From: Kordiimonas sp. SCSIO 12603
GTDB taxonomy: Bacteria > Pseudomonadota > Alphaproteobacteria > Sphingomonadales > Kordiimonadaceae
Direction of reading: 5' to 3'
Assembly: GCF_024398035.1 (NCBI RefSeq)
Contig: NZ_CP073748.1
Coordinates: forward strand, 2,641,520-2,705,519
DNA: 64,000 nt
This document shows, in pieces, positions 49,426 through 59,119 of the stretch. The position numbers and the translations under genes are program-made. The notes beneath the pieces are model-generated. The model made no database searches, was not told where the DNA came from, and saw nothing but the letters and a program-made list of their open reading frames with translations. Position 1 is the stretch's first letter, and each line of letters opens with the position of its first letter.

Positions 49426-52400
49426 ATGGCTAATGAAAGATTTGGTACTAGCGGAAACGACGTTTTTGAGGGTACTGAAAACAACGATCTGCTTACTGGT
49501 GCTGCAGGCGATGACAGCCTTGTTGGTGCAGGCGGTAACGATACACTCAGAGGCGACGAAGGTAATGACACGCTAGACGGCGGCGCTGGCAATGACCTAG
49601 TTAACGGTGGTGACGGTAACGACGAAGTTACTCTAGGCGACGGTGACGATACATTCTTCGCTGGCCCAACAGACACAGGTGCTGATACTGTAGATGGCGG
49701 TAACGGCGACGATACAATTTTCACAAGCGCAGGCGACGACGTTGTAACTGGTGGTGACGGTAACGACGAAATCGGTACAGGCGAAGGTGACGACAACATC
49801 GATGCTGGCGCTGGTAATGATGCGGCGTTCGCAGGTGCAGGCGATGACGTTCTAACTGGTGGTGCTGGTAACGATACACTTGGTGTTGGTACTGGTAACG
49901 ATGAAGTTGATGCTGGTGAAGGCGATGACATCGTATTCGCAAACACTGGTGACGACACTGTAGAAGGCGGCGCTGGCGACGACACACTATTCGGTGGTGC
50001 TGGTGACGACGTTGTAAACGGTGGCGAAGGTAACGATGAGCTATTCGCTGGCGCTGGCGACGACACACTAACTGGTGGCGCTGGTGATGACTTCTACGGT
50101 CTTGGTACTGGCGAAGGTTCAAACACAATCGTTCTTTCTGGTGAGTTTGGTGACGACACAGTTGCTAACTTCGGTGAAGGCGATCAGCTTGTTATTGAAG
50201 GCCTAACATTCGGTGACGGTCAGCTTGTAACAGGTCTTACAGACATTTCTGACTTTGCTACAGCAAACGACGATGGTGTACTTCTTACTTTCGACCAAGG
50301 TACAGTACAGCTAAACGGTGCTAGCCTTGACGACCTATCTGCTGCTAGCTTCGTTACATCTGCTGCTGGTACAGTTGGTACAATCACAGACGCTAACGGC
50401 TTCTTCGATTCTGCGACTGCAAATGGTCAGGTAGTAGAAGATGCATCTGTTGGTACAGTTGTTGGTCTAACAGCAAGCGCTACACACAGCGACGGCAACG
50501 ACATTACATACAGCCTTTCTGACGATGCTGGCGGCCTGTTCGCTATTAACGCAGAAACTGGTGTTGTAACTGTAGCTGGTGGTCTAGACTTCGAAACAGC
50601 AACTAGCCACACTATTGAAGTAACAGCTACTGCAAACGGTGGTGCTACATCTACTCAATCGTTCACAATTAACGTGACAAACGATAGCGCTAACCTAAGC
50701 GACACAGATGGTACTAACGACCGTGCTGATAATCCAGCTACAGATGCTAATGAAGCAAGAGACGGTGCAGTAACAGAAGGCGCAAGCTTTGGTACAACAG
50801 TTGGTATTACAGCGGACTTCCGTGAAGGTACAACTGACGTTGCAGGCGTAACTTACTCACTATCTGACGATGCTGGTGGTCGCTTCACAATCAACCCATC
50901 AACTGGTGTTGTTTCTGTTGCAAGTACTATCAACTTCGACGAAGGCGCAAGCCACACAATCACTGTAGTTGGTACAGCTCCAGATGGTCGTACAGAATCT
51001 GAAGAGTTCACAATCACAGTTGCTGATGATGGTGATCGTCTTGTTGATACTGACGCTACTGGTGACGTTTCTAACAACACTGAAACAGACGAAGATGAGA
51101 CAAGAAACGGTGTAATCGGTGAAAACGATGCATTCGGTTCAACAGTTGGTATTGATGCAAACTACATTGATAACTCTGGCTCAATCACAGGCGCTACATA
51201 CAGCCTGTCTGATAGCGCTGGTGGTCTATTCACTATCGATACAGTAACTGGTGTTGTTCGTCTTGCTGGTGATGTTGACGCTCTTGATAGCGACGATGTA
51301 ACTCACAGCATTACTGTTGTAGCTACTGCGCCAGACGGCCGTACAGCTGAAGCAACATACACTATTGACGTAACAGACGATGGTGATCGTATCATCGATG
51401 CTGACGCTACTGGTAACGTTGCAGAAAACACAGCTACTACAGCAATTGAACTAAGAAACGGTTCTGTTGATGAGAACGCTACTTCTGGTACAGTTGGTAT
51501 TACAGCTGATTATGTTGATGGTACTGGTGGTGCTACTAACCAGATTACTCCAGCAACATACTCTCTAACTAACAGTGCTGGTGGTCGTTTCACTATCGAC
51601 TCTACAACAGGTGTTGTGTCTGTTGCTTCTGGTGCAAACATTGACTTTGAAACAGATCAAACACACACAATTACTGTTCGTGCTACTACAACAGACGGTC
51701 GTTCTGCTACTCAGGACTACATCATTCAGGTTAACAACCTTAATGACAACACACGTAGCGCAATCACTGACTCTAACTCTGCTGCTAACACAATCAGCGA
51801 AGCTGCTACAGCAGGTACAGTTGTTGGTCTGACAGCAAGTGCAACTGACGGTGACGGCGGTCTTGAGTACAGCCTAACTGACAATGCTGGTGGTCGCTTC
51901 ACTATCGACGAAGATACAGGTGTTGTAACAGTTGCAAACGGTGCAGTGTTTGACTTCGCTAGCGCGACATCTCACACAATTACTGTACAGGTTGAAGATG
52001 CTGCTGGTGAAACATCAGTTCAGAACTTCTCAATTGCTGTAACAGACTCTGCTTCTGTTGGTGCTGCTGTAGGCGATAACTTCGTTGGCACAGGCAACAG
52101 TGAAGTGTTCGACGGTCGCGGCGGTGACGATACAATCAACGGCGGCGCTGGTGACGATACACTAAGCGGTGGTGCTGATGTTGATATCATCAACGGTGGT
52201 AACGGCGATGACGTTATCAACGGCGGTGACGGTGCCGAAGCGGTAGTTACTGGCGGTAACGGCGATGACGTTATCAACGGTGACGGCGGTAACGATACGC
52301 TACAAGGCGATGCTGGTAACGACGCTCTAAACGGCGGTACTGGTGATGACTCTCTAGTTGGTGGTTCTGGTAACGATACGCTAACTGGTGGTGCTGGTAA

Positions 52401-52725
52401 CGATGTCCTTAATGGTGGCGGGAACGACGATACATTCGTATTCTCTGGTTCTTCAAACTTCGGTAACGACACTGTTGAAGACTTCGTATCTGGTACAGAC
52501 CAGCTATCACTACAAGGTCTAACGGTTACTAACGCGACAACAGGTCTTGTTACAGAAATTACCGCTTCTAACTTCGCAACTCTAGCAGGTGCAAGTAACG
52601 GTTCTTTCGTAGCTGGTGACCTAATCCGCATCAGTGGTGGTAATACAACAATCATCACAGACCAAGGTCAGATCGTTCTAACAGGTACAGGCCTGAATGC
52701 TGCTACAGACCTAGTATTCGGTTAA
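49426..52725 (+). CDS. Large RTX/cadherin-like surface protein without Lys, Cys or Trp
   Basis: A 1099-residue, very acidic protein. Residues about 1-222 and 898-1005 are RTX calcium-binding nonapeptides (GGAGDDTLxG type). Between them are about five cadherin-like repeats with YSLSDDAGG near residues 360, 475, 591, 711 and 813, each with FxIxxxTGVV and HTIxV strands; linkers carry DDGDRxxDxDATG. Reading the chain, no Lys, Cys or Trp was found, and Met only at the start. There is no N-terminal signal, so type I secretion through the C-terminus is expected. An S-layer or adhesin role is inferred. Codon use is strongly biased to GGT, GCT, GAC and AAC, which suggests high expression. Confidence 0.85.
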   Translation: MANERFGTSGNDVFEGTENNDLLTGAAGDDSLVGAGGNDTLRGDEGNDTLDGGAGNDLVNGGDGNDEVTLGDGDDTFFAGPTDTGADTVDGGNGDDTIFTSAGDDVVTGGDGNDEIGTGEGDDNIDAGAGNDAAFAGAGDDVLTGGAGNDTLGVGTGNDEVDAGEGDDIVFANTGDDTVEGGAGDDTLFGGAGDDVVNGGEGNDELFAGAGDDTLTGGAGDDFYGLGTGEGSNTIVLSGEFGDDTVANFGEGDQLVIEGLTFGDGQLVTGLTDISDFATANDDGVLLTFDQGTVQLNGASLDDLSAASFVTSAAGTVGTITDANGFFDSATANGQVVEDASVGTVVGLTASATHSDGNDITYSLSDDAGGLFAINAETGVVTVAGGLDFETATSHTIEVTATANGGATSTQSFTINVTNDSANLSDTDGTNDRADNPATDANEARDGAVTEGASFGTTVGITADFREGTTDVAGVTYSLSDDAGGRFTINPSTGVVSVASTINFDEGASHTITVVGTAPDGRTESEEFTITVADDGDRLVDTDATGDVSNNTETDEDETRNGVIGENDAFGSTVGIDANYIDNSGSITGATYSLSDSAGGLFTIDTVTGVVRLAGDVDALDSDDVTHSITVVATAPDGRTAEATYTIDVTDDGDRIIDADATGNVAENTATTAIELRNGSVDENATSGTVGITADYVDGTGGATNQITPATYSLTNSAGGRFTIDSTTGVVSVASGANIDFETDQTHTITVRATTTDGRSATQDYIIQVNNLNDNTRSAITDSNSAANTISEAATAGTVVGLTASATDGDGGLEYSLTDNAGGRFTIDEDTGVVTVANGAVFDFASATSHTITVQVEDAAGETSVQNFSIAVTDSASVGAAVGDNFVGTGNSEVFDGRGGDDTINGGAGDDTLSGGADVDIINGGNGDDVINGGDGAEAVVTGGNGDDVINGDGGNDTLQGDAGNDALNGGTGDDSLVGGSGNDTLTGGAGNDVLNGGGNDDTFVFSGSSNFGNDTVEDFVSGTDQLSLQGLTVTNATTGLVTEITASNFATLAGASNGSFVAGDLIRISGGNTTIITDQGQIVLTGTGLNAATDLVFG

Positions 52726-52747
52726 TCCTGATACGAAAAACAAATTT

Positions 52748-52773
52748 AAAGGGGCCTCACGGCCCCTTTTTTT
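52748..52773 (+). terminator. Intrinsic terminator of the RTX gene
   Basis: AAAGGGGCC-TCAC-GGCCCC and seven T, 23 bases after the stop. Confidence 0.9.
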
Positions 52774-52825
52774 ATGCCTGATGTATATGCCTATCTGTCA
52801 TCGGTAGATTGATCTATAGAAGTAT

Positions 52826-53058
52826 CTAAACCTTCATATAATAGATCGATCGCCATAGCCCTCTGGACGCCTGCAAATACTCAGGCTTAACACTCTCCAC
52901 ACCGAACAACCTGCTTAAAGCAATGCCAGGACCAGGACCACATCCTGGTACGTTTTGTCCCCTGCCCCTCAAGCTCAATTTAGCCAAAGCCACAAGGGCT
53001 ATTATTTCCAATATGATAAAAAACGAAGTGTAAGAGATAGGCTGGTAACTCTTTCATA
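52826..53058 (-). pseudogene. Possible frameshifted small membrane-protein gene
   Basis: The 495-base gap after the RTX gene holds one suggestive frame: LEIIALVALAKLSLRG, GPGPGIALSRLFGVES and PEYLQASRGLWRSIYY, ending at 52826. It has no ATG; a TTG at 53011 lacks a ribosome site. An ATG at 53058 (MKELPAYLLHFV) opens a different frame that would join it by a one-base shift in a T-run near 53024. It could be a decayed gene or chance. The rest of the gap shows nothing. Confidence 0.2.
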
Positions 53059-53174
53059 TGCATAGGCATGAGGGATTGATTTCGCAGCTCGAGGGCCATC
53101 AGCGCTCTGCATTGGAGCTTCAACGCTAAAGTGCTTCAAAAACATAAGTGAGGTAAATAGATAAAAGCAGATAA

Positions 53175-53211
53175 CAAAAAAGCACCGTGCCAGAAGGCAA
53201 CGGTGCTTTTT
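53175..53211 (-). terminator. Terminator of the tRNA-Glu transcript
   Basis: Read leftward: AAAAAGCACCGTTGCC pairs with GGCACGGTGC and is followed by TTTTTT. It lies just after the last tRNA-Glu. Confidence 0.88.
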
Positions 53212-53220
53212 GTTTTTAAC

Positions 53221-53296
53221 TGGTGATCCCTACGGGACTCGAACCCGTGTTTCCGCCGTGAAAGGGCAGCGTCCTAGGCCACTAGACGAAGGGACC
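53221..53296 (-). tRNA. tRNA-Glu (anticodon TTC), copy 3 in transcription order
   Basis: On the minus strand the 76-base gene has a 7-base acceptor stem GGTCCCT/GGGATCA-type, anticodon loop CTTTCAC (anticodon TTC), T-arm GGTTCGAGTCC and encoded CCA end. It is identical to the two copies to its right. Confidence 0.95.
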
Positions 53297-53328
53297 TTAC
53301 CAGTATATTCAAACTTAAGACCATTGCT

Positions 53329-53404
53329 TGGTGATCCCTACGGGACTCGAACCCGTGTTTCCGCCGTGAAAGGGCAGCGTCCTAGGCCACTAGACGAAGG
53401 GACC
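53329..53404 (-). tRNA. tRNA-Glu (anticodon TTC), copy 2
   Basis: Identical 76-base sequence to its neighbours, with encoded CCA and anticodon TTC. Spacer to copy 3 is 32 bases, so the three are probably one transcript. Confidence 0.95.
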
Positions 53405-53429
53405 ATTCAAGCAATCAGGTCAAAGACTT

Positions 53430-53505
53430 TGGTGATCCCTACGGGACTCGAACCCGTGTTTCCGCCGTGAAAGGGCAGCGTCCTAGGCCACTAGACGAAG
53501 GGACC
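53430..53505 (-). tRNA. tRNA-Glu (anticodon TTC), copy 1
   Basis: Identical to the other two copies. The spacer to copy 2 is 25 bases. It lies 70 bases after the recJ stop on the same strand. Confidence 0.95.
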
Positions 53506-53575
53506 AAAAGTCTGTCTGACGGGGGGTTAGATACTCACCCAGCCCGCCGCGGTCAACCACTTTTTTACATATTTC

Positions 53576-55390
53576 TTAAACAGGGCCAATTATTGCAACG
53601 TCATCAAGCATGAATTCAGCTTTGGGTGTTCCTCCCCAGGTATCTTTCTTAAGCTTTCCAGCTATATGAAACCGCCTGCCAGTGCCAGTTTGAAGCATTT
53701 CGCCCATGGGTTCATCCGCCATACGGAAGGCCATAGCCTTAATTGACTTTCCGTCCCGTGATTTAAAGATACAGCGCAGGTGATTTTGCCCAACACGGTC
53801 CGCTTTTATGAGATCGACCTCGGGAATCACAAACCTAGGGCCAGGATTACCTGCACCAAATGGCCCCACCTGTTCAATTTGATCAATCAAATCCGGTGTC
53901 GCACCGCTAAGCGCGATAACACCATCAATCTTTAAGGAACGATTCTGCTTCGCCAGCTCCACCTGTTTACGCAAGTGGTCCCGTAGAAACTCTGAAAACT
54001 CATCGAGCTGGCCTTTGGCAATGCTGAGCCCAGCAGCCATTGCGTGCCCGCCGCCTTTAATCAGCAACCCTTGTTGTACGGCCTCGATAACAGCGGCTCC
54101 CAGATCAACACCAGAAATCGAACGAGCGGAGCCTTTACCTTCGTCACCTTCGAAACCAATCACCAGCGTTGGCAGGCCGTATTTATCTTTAAGCCGACTG
54201 GCTACAATGCCAATCACCCCAGCATGCCAACCATCACCAGCCGCAATCACCACTGTATCCGAGCTACCAGTTATGCCGACGCTTTCTTCTACCTGTGTTA
54301 AGGCTGCTTCCAGTACTTCAGCTTCTATATGACGCCGTTCTTCATTATATTTATCCAGTCGCTCAGCAATCTGGACCGCTTCAGCCGGGCTATCAGATGT
54401 TAAAAGCTTAGCCCCCAAATGAGATTCACCCACACGGCCACCAGCATTCACCCTAGGCCCCAATACAAAGCCTGCATGATATGCATTAGGCGCTTCGCTC
54501 ACACGGCCAACATCTGCAAGAGCAGTGATACCTGCATTACGGCGCTGGGCCATAATTTTCAGACCTTGCTTTACAAAAGCCCTATTCGCGCCTGTAAGGG
54601 GTACTACATCCGCAACTGTACCAAGCGCGACCAAATCCAGCAGAAGACGCAAGTCGGGCGCTCTACGGCCTTCAGAATAGTATCCAGCATCACGTAGCAG
54701 TCTGTTAATTTCCACAACAAGCAGAAAAGCAACCCCCACCGCTGCTAATTGCCCCTGCCCGCTTTCATCATCAAGCCTGTTTGGGTTAATCGCGGCAACC
54801 GCCTCAGGTAAGTCCGCTTCCGCTTTGTGGTGATCTACGATAATCACTTCAAGCCCTGCGTCTTTTGCAGCCCTCAGAGGGTCATAAGAAAGAATTCCGC
54901 AGTCCACGGTAATGACAACATCAACTCCGGCCTTCCTGAGGCCTAAGAGAGCATTTGTGTTGGGACCATACCCCTCCGTCATACGGTCAGGGATATAAAT
55001 GCGCACCTTGGCACCAATTGTGGTGAGAAAACGGTATAAAACCGCGCTTGAAGTTGCCCCGTCCACATCATAATCGCCAAAGATGGCAATTTCTTCGCTT
55101 TGCTCTAATGCTCGAACAATACGGCGTGCGCCTTTTTCCATATCCAGCAAGCTCGACGGATCAGGCATACATTCTTTAAGGGAGGGATTATAAAAAGTCG
55201 AAGCATCTTCAATGGAAATACCACGCGCTGAAATAAGCTGGCCCACAATAGGCGGTACACCAAGCCTGTCAGCAATTGCTTCTGCTTCCCGATTTACAAA
55301 GGAGCGCTGTTCCCACATTTGCCCCAAAGCAGAACGGCGCACCCCCAAAAGAGGGTCCGCCGCCATATCTTGTTCAACTGTAGACGCCAA
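53576..55390 (-). CDS. recJ: Single-stranded-DNA-specific exonuclease RecJ
   Basis: A 604-residue DHH-family nuclease. IAIFGDYDVDGATSSAVLYRFL (motif I), DVVITVDCGI (motif II), VIIVDHHKAE (DHH) and the DHHA1 block IKGGGHAMAAGLSIAKG are present, followed by an OB-type end. RecJ degrades 5' single strands in recombination and repair. The TTG start at 55390 has AAGGA eight bases upstream; ATG 55366 is possible but lacks a ribosome site. It lies 11 bases after glpX. Confidence 0.94.
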   Translation of the reverse strand: MASTVEQDMAADPLLGVRRSALGQMWEQRSFVNREAEAIADRLGVPPIVGQLISARGISIEDASTFYNPSLKECMPDPSSLLDMEKGARRIVRALEQSEEIAIFGDYDVDGATSSAVLYRFLTTIGAKVRIYIPDRMTEGYGPNTNALLGLRKAGVDVVITVDCGILSYDPLRAAKDAGLEVIIVDHHKAEADLPEAVAAINPNRLDDESGQGQLAAVGVAFLLVVEINRLLRDAGYYSEGRRAPDLRLLLDLVALGTVADVVPLTGANRAFVKQGLKIMAQRRNAGITALADVGRVSEAPNAYHAGFVLGPRVNAGGRVGESHLGAKLLTSDSPAEAVQIAERLDKYNEERRHIEAEVLEAALTQVEESVGITGSSDTVVIAAGDGWHAGVIGIVASRLKDKYGLPTLVIGFEGDEGKGSARSISGVDLGAAVIEAVQQGLLIKGGGHAMAAGLSIAKGQLDEFSEFLRDHLRKQVELAKQNRSLKIDGVIALSGATPDLIDQIEQVGPFGAGNPGPRFVIPEVDLIKADRVGQNHLRCIFKSRDGKSIKAMAFRMADEPMGEMLQTGTGRRFHIAGKLKKDTWGGTPKAEFMLDDVAIIGPV

Positions 55391-55401
55391 AGCGCCAATC
55401 C

Positions 55402-56358
55402 TTATTTCTTGCCGTGAAGCGTGTGCACGCGGCGGATTGTTTTTGTTTTAGAACGCATTGTGATGGTTTCAGTTGTGATGCCTTCTGGTGTGTAGTGAAC
55501 ACCTTCAAGCATGGAACCATCTGTAACACCGGTTGCGGCAAAGATAACATCGCCCGGTGCCATTTCCATCATGCTGTATTTACGGTCGAGGTCTTCGATA
55601 CCCCATTTTTTCGCACGAGCGCGTTCGTCATCATTGCGGAACAACAAACGACCCTGCATCTGACCACCTGTACAGCGAAGCGCTGCAGATGCCAGAACGC
55701 CTTCTGGAGCACCACCAGAACCCATATACATATCAATACCAGTTTTCGGGTCAGTTGTTGCGATAACACCAGCAACATCACCATCACCAATAAGGATAAC
55801 TGGGCAACCCAGCTCACGCAGCTCAGCAATAAGCTCAGCATGGCGTGGGCGATCCAGCACACACACAGTTACATGGTGTATGGGCTTGCCTTTAGCTTCA
55901 GCAACAGCTTTCACGTTTTCTGTTGGTGATTTATCTAGATCGATCACGCCTTCAGGAAGACCGCCACCGACGGCAATTTTATCCATATACACATCAGGGG
56001 CGTTCAGAAGGCCGCCATCAACGGATACAGCAAGAACTGCTAGAGAGTTTGGGCCAGCCTTTGCACAGATTGTTGTCCCTTCAAGCGGGTCAAGCGCGAT
56101 ATCCACTTTCGGGCCACCAGAACCCACTTTTTCACCAATATACAGCATTGGTGCTTCATCGCGTTCACCTTCACCAATTACAACAGTTCCGTCGATTGGC
56201 AGTTCATTGAACGCAAGGCGCATCGCCTCAACCGCAGCAGCGTCAGCCGCTTTTTCATCACCGTGGCCGGTAAGACGGCTTGCAGCAATTGCAGCTGCTT
56301 CCGTCACACGTACCATTTCCAGTACAAACAGGCGGCTTAGGTTCTCTTCTGATGACAT
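55402..56358 (-). CDS. glpX: Class II fructose-1,6-bisphosphatase GlpX
   Basis: A 318-residue sugar phosphatase. VVIGEGERDEAPMLYIGE carries the metal Glu, VDIALDPLEGTTICA is the DPLEGT metal loop, and YMGSGGAPEGVLASAALRC and DVIFAATGVTDGSML complete the GlpX signature. It removes phosphate in gluconeogenesis. GGGAGCG precedes the ATG. Operon order is aminotransferase, homoserine dehydrogenase, glpX, recJ. Confidence 0.95.
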   Translation of the reverse strand: MSSEENLSRLFVLEMVRVTEAAAIAASRLTGHGDEKAADAAAVEAMRLAFNELPIDGTVVIGEGERDEAPMLYIGEKVGSGGPKVDIALDPLEGTTICAKAGPNSLAVLAVSVDGGLLNAPDVYMDKIAVGGGLPEGVIDLDKSPTENVKAVAEAKGKPIHHVTVCVLDRPRHAELIAELRELGCPVILIGDGDVAGVIATTDPKTGIDMYMGSGGAPEGVLASAALRCTGGQMQGRLLFRNDDERARAKKWGIEDLDRKYSMMEMAPGDVIFAATGVTDGSMLEGVHYTPEGITTETITMRSKTKTIRRVHTLHGKK

Positions 56359-56374
56359 GTATCACGCTCCCACA

Positions 56375-57676
56375 TCAGGCTTCAATTCGTAGCATTGTGG
56401 GGGTCTCTAGCACACATTCAAGATTTGTGAAATGGTTGAGTGTTTTTGCAATACAGGCTTCAACAGTCTCATGCGTAGTAAGAACGATATAAACACCGCC
56501 CTCATCGCATTTTCCGCGTTGTAGCATGCTCTTAATAGAAACATTATTTTCGGCAAGTACCGATGTGATATCTGCCATCACACCAGGGCGATCCTCCACG
56601 CGGAGCCGGATATAATATGTACCTAAGTGTTTTTCTGCAGGAATCGCAGGAAGTTCCTGTAGGTCGGCAACTGGGATACCGAGCGGTGCGTATGTATTAC
56701 CGCGAGCAATATCAATTATGTCCGCTACAACAGATGACGCTGTAGGTCCTTCGCCGGCTCCTGCGCCTTCATAAACAGTCTGTCCCACGAAATCACCATT
56801 GATAACCACTGCATTGATCGCATCCATCACTTTTGCAAGCGGCGCAGAAAGAGAAACCATTGCCGGATGAACACGTGTTTCAATACCATCATCGGTGCGA
56901 CGCGCCACACCAAGCAATTTGATTCGGTAACCAAGCTCTTTGGCGTAATCGATATCAACTGGTGCAATATTTCGAATGCCCTCTGTTGGCAAATTATCCA
57001 TATCCGGTGCCGTACCAAACGCGAGCGCTGCTAGAATTGCTGTCTTATGGGCCGTATCAATACCGTCGATATCAAAGGTTGGATCCGCTTCCGCGTAGCC
57101 AAGGCGCTGCGCATCTTCCAGCACTTCAGCAAAACCAAGACCTTCGCGCTCCATACGCGTGAGAATATAATTACATGTACCGTTCAAGATACCGTAAAGG
57201 CCCGATACATCATTCCCGACAAGTCCCTCAGCGAGCGCTTTAATAACAGGAATACCACCAGCAACAGCAGCTTCATAACGAAGCGAGGCACCACTTTCTT
57301 CAGCAAGGCTAGCCAGTTCTTTACCGTGACATGCAATCAACGCTTTATTAGCCGTTACAAAGCTTTTACCGCGAGAAAGTGTTTCCTTTGCAAGAGCGTA
57401 GGCCGGACCATCGCTGCCACCGATAAGTTCGATGATAAGATCAACATCATCTCGGCTTGCCAGCTCAACTGGATTATCGCACCAAGCATAAGGCGTTAGA
57501 TCAACGCCACGTTCGCGACCTCTGTCTCTCGCAGAAACAGCAGAAATTTCAATCGTTCGTCCACCCCGTGCGGCTAACATGGCATTATGGGTTTCCATAA
57601 TTTTGATAACCCCAACACCAACTGTACCCAGACCAGCTATGCCTACCTTAAGAGGCTCCTTAGATGATGAACTCAT
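56375..57676 (-). CDS. hom: Homoserine dehydrogenase
   Basis: A 433-residue enzyme. KVGIAGLGTVGVGVIKIM is the NAD(P) fold, the catalytic region has TANKALIACHGKELA, AAVAGGIPVIKAL and GILNGTCNYILTRM, and a C-terminal ACT domain (YYIRLRVEDRPGVMADI) probably senses threonine. It reduces aspartate semialdehyde to homoserine for Thr and Met. ATG 57676 has GGAAAG before it and is used in place of TTG 57688. Confidence 0.95.
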   Translation of the reverse strand: MSSSSKEPLKVGIAGLGTVGVGVIKIMETHNAMLAARGGRTIEISAVSARDRGRERGVDLTPYAWCDNPVELASRDDVDLIIELIGGSDGPAYALAKETLSRGKSFVTANKALIACHGKELASLAEESGASLRYEAAVAGGIPVIKALAEGLVGNDVSGLYGILNGTCNYILTRMEREGLGFAEVLEDAQRLGYAEADPTFDIDGIDTAHKTAILAALAFGTAPDMDNLPTEGIRNIAPVDIDYAKELGYRIKLLGVARRTDDGIETRVHPAMVSLSAPLAKVMDAINAVVINGDFVGQTVYEGAGAGEGPTASSVVADIIDIARGNTYAPLGIPVADLQELPAIPAEKHLGTYYIRLRVEDRPGVMADITSVLAENNVSIKSMLQRGKCDEGGVYIVLTTHETVEACIAKTLNHFTNLECVLETPTMLRIEA

Positions 57677-57690
57677 TGAACTTTCCAATT

Positions 57691-58923
57691 TTACTTTGAT
57701 TTACTGTTGTTACGTTTTCGCCATGCCTCAAGGTGCATGTCTTTATCTGTCATAAATTTCTTGATATTTCGGATAGCCTGCCGAATGCGTTGCTCGTTTT
57801 CCACAAGGCCAATACGCACATAACCTTCACCATATTCACCAAAACCAACGCCTGGTGATACGGCCACTTTTGCATGTTGCATCAATAATTTAGCAAATTC
57901 CATCGAACCCATCTCTATAAAGTCGTCAGGAAGCGGTGCCCAGGCAAACATGGTCGCCTTTGGGCTCGGCACATCCCAACCTGCTGCTGCTAAACCTGAG
58001 ATCAATGTATCTCGGCGGGCTTTATAGATTTGACGATATTCTTCAACACAATCCTGCGGGCCGTTCAGTGCGGCAACGGCTGCCACCTGGATAGGTGTGA
58101 AAGCACCATAATCCAGATAGCTTTTCACACGAGTAAGTGCCTCAATCAGCTTCTTATTACCCGCCGCAAAACCTACGCGCCAACCAGCCATCGAATATGT
58201 TTTCGACAAACTTGTAAATTCAACCGCAATATCCTTAGCGCCTTCCACCTGTAGAATGGACGGCGGAGGATTATCATCATCAAAATAGATTTCTGAATAG
58301 GCTAAATCGGAAAGTATCCAGATCCCTTTCTCTTTACAGAAATCAACAACTTCCTTGTAGAAATCTAAATCAACAACTTCAGCCGTTGGATTTGAAGGAT
58401 AACATAGAATAACAGCACTTGGTGTAGGTACACTGTGCTGAACTGCATGTTTGAGTTCTGTCATAAAATCCAGATCTGGCCCAAGCGGCATATGGCGGAT
58501 AGAAGCACCAGCAATCATAAATCCGTATGGGTGGATTGGATAACTTGGATTTGGCGAAAGAATCACATCTCCCGGTGCAGTAATCGCCTGAGCAAGGTTC
58601 GCGAGCCCCTCTTTCGAGCCTAGTGTTACAATATTTTCGCTATCAGGATCGATATCAACACCAAATCGGCGTTTATAATATGCTGCGTGAGCTTTTCTTA
58701 AGCCGGGGATACCTTTGGACATTGAATAACGGTGTGTAGATTTATCATCCACCGTTTCCTTAAGTTTTTCCACGATATGTTGAGGGGTTGGCAAATCGGG
58801 ATTTCCCATCCCAAGATCAATAATATCCTCACCACGGGCTCGAGCCTCTGCTTTCATTGCATTAATTTCTGCAAACAAATAAGGCGGCAAGCGGCGGGTA
58901 CGATAAAATTCTTCTTTAGTCAT
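57691..58923 (-). CDS. Class I aminotransferase, AlaC-like
   Basis: A fold-type I PLP aminotransferase of about 410 residues. RRLPPYLFAEINAMKAEARARG near the start, DLGMGNPDLPTP, the PLP Lys in TSLSKTYSMAGWRVGF and the final FGEYGEGYVRIGLVENEQRI match the AlaC/aspartate-transaminase group. In alphaproteobacteria this gene commonly precedes homoserine dehydrogenase, as here (gap 14). ATG 58923 matches the usual N-terminus; ATG 58941 would add six residues and has its own AGGG site. Confidence 0.88.
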   Translation of the reverse strand: MTKEEFYRTRRLPPYLFAEINAMKAEARARGEDIIDLGMGNPDLPTPQHIVEKLKETVDDKSTHRYSMSKGIPGLRKAHAAYYKRRFGVDIDPDSENIVTLGSKEGLANLAQAITAPGDVILSPNPSYPIHPYGFMIAGASIRHMPLGPDLDFMTELKHAVQHSVPTPSAVILCYPSNPTAEVVDLDFYKEVVDFCKEKGIWILSDLAYSEIYFDDDNPPPSILQVEGAKDIAVEFTSLSKTYSMAGWRVGFAAGNKKLIEALTRVKSYLDYGAFTPIQVAAVAALNGPQDCVEEYRQIYKARRDTLISGLAAAGWDVPSPKATMFAWAPLPDDFIEMGSMEFAKLLMQHAKVAVSPGVGFGEYGEGYVRIGLVENEQRIRQAIRNIKKFMTDKDMHLEAWRKRNNSKSK

Positions 58924-59119
58924 GGTGCACTCAATTAACATTGTAGCCCTAAGGCAAATTCAGGATTACTTCCTACGTGTTCTCTCTAAGCTATGCAAAC
59001 TCAAAGAGCAACGATAGGAATGATTTTATTTATTTTTTGAAATTATATTACCTTATCTGATCCAAAGATACAGATACACTGCACCTGTTAAGCAGGCAGT
59101 AATACTAGTTTTTGAGAAA

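Noticed and set aside
49419-50066. Minus-strand Ser/Pro-rich frame opposite the RTX gene; likewise 52020-52658
   Set aside because: Translation of the complement of GGT/GAC-rich repeats gives S/P-rich text; no ribosome site, and the plus-strand gene is certain.
49426-52440. Repeats that could look like a CRISPR or minisatellite
   Set aside because: They are in-frame coding repeats (RTX nonapeptides and cadherin-like domains), not spaced identical repeats with unique spacers.
53210-53470. Plus-strand frame repeating GDPYGTRTRVSAVKGQRP
   Set aside because: It is the antisense of three tRNA-Glu genes; this frame is a known source of false protein annotations.
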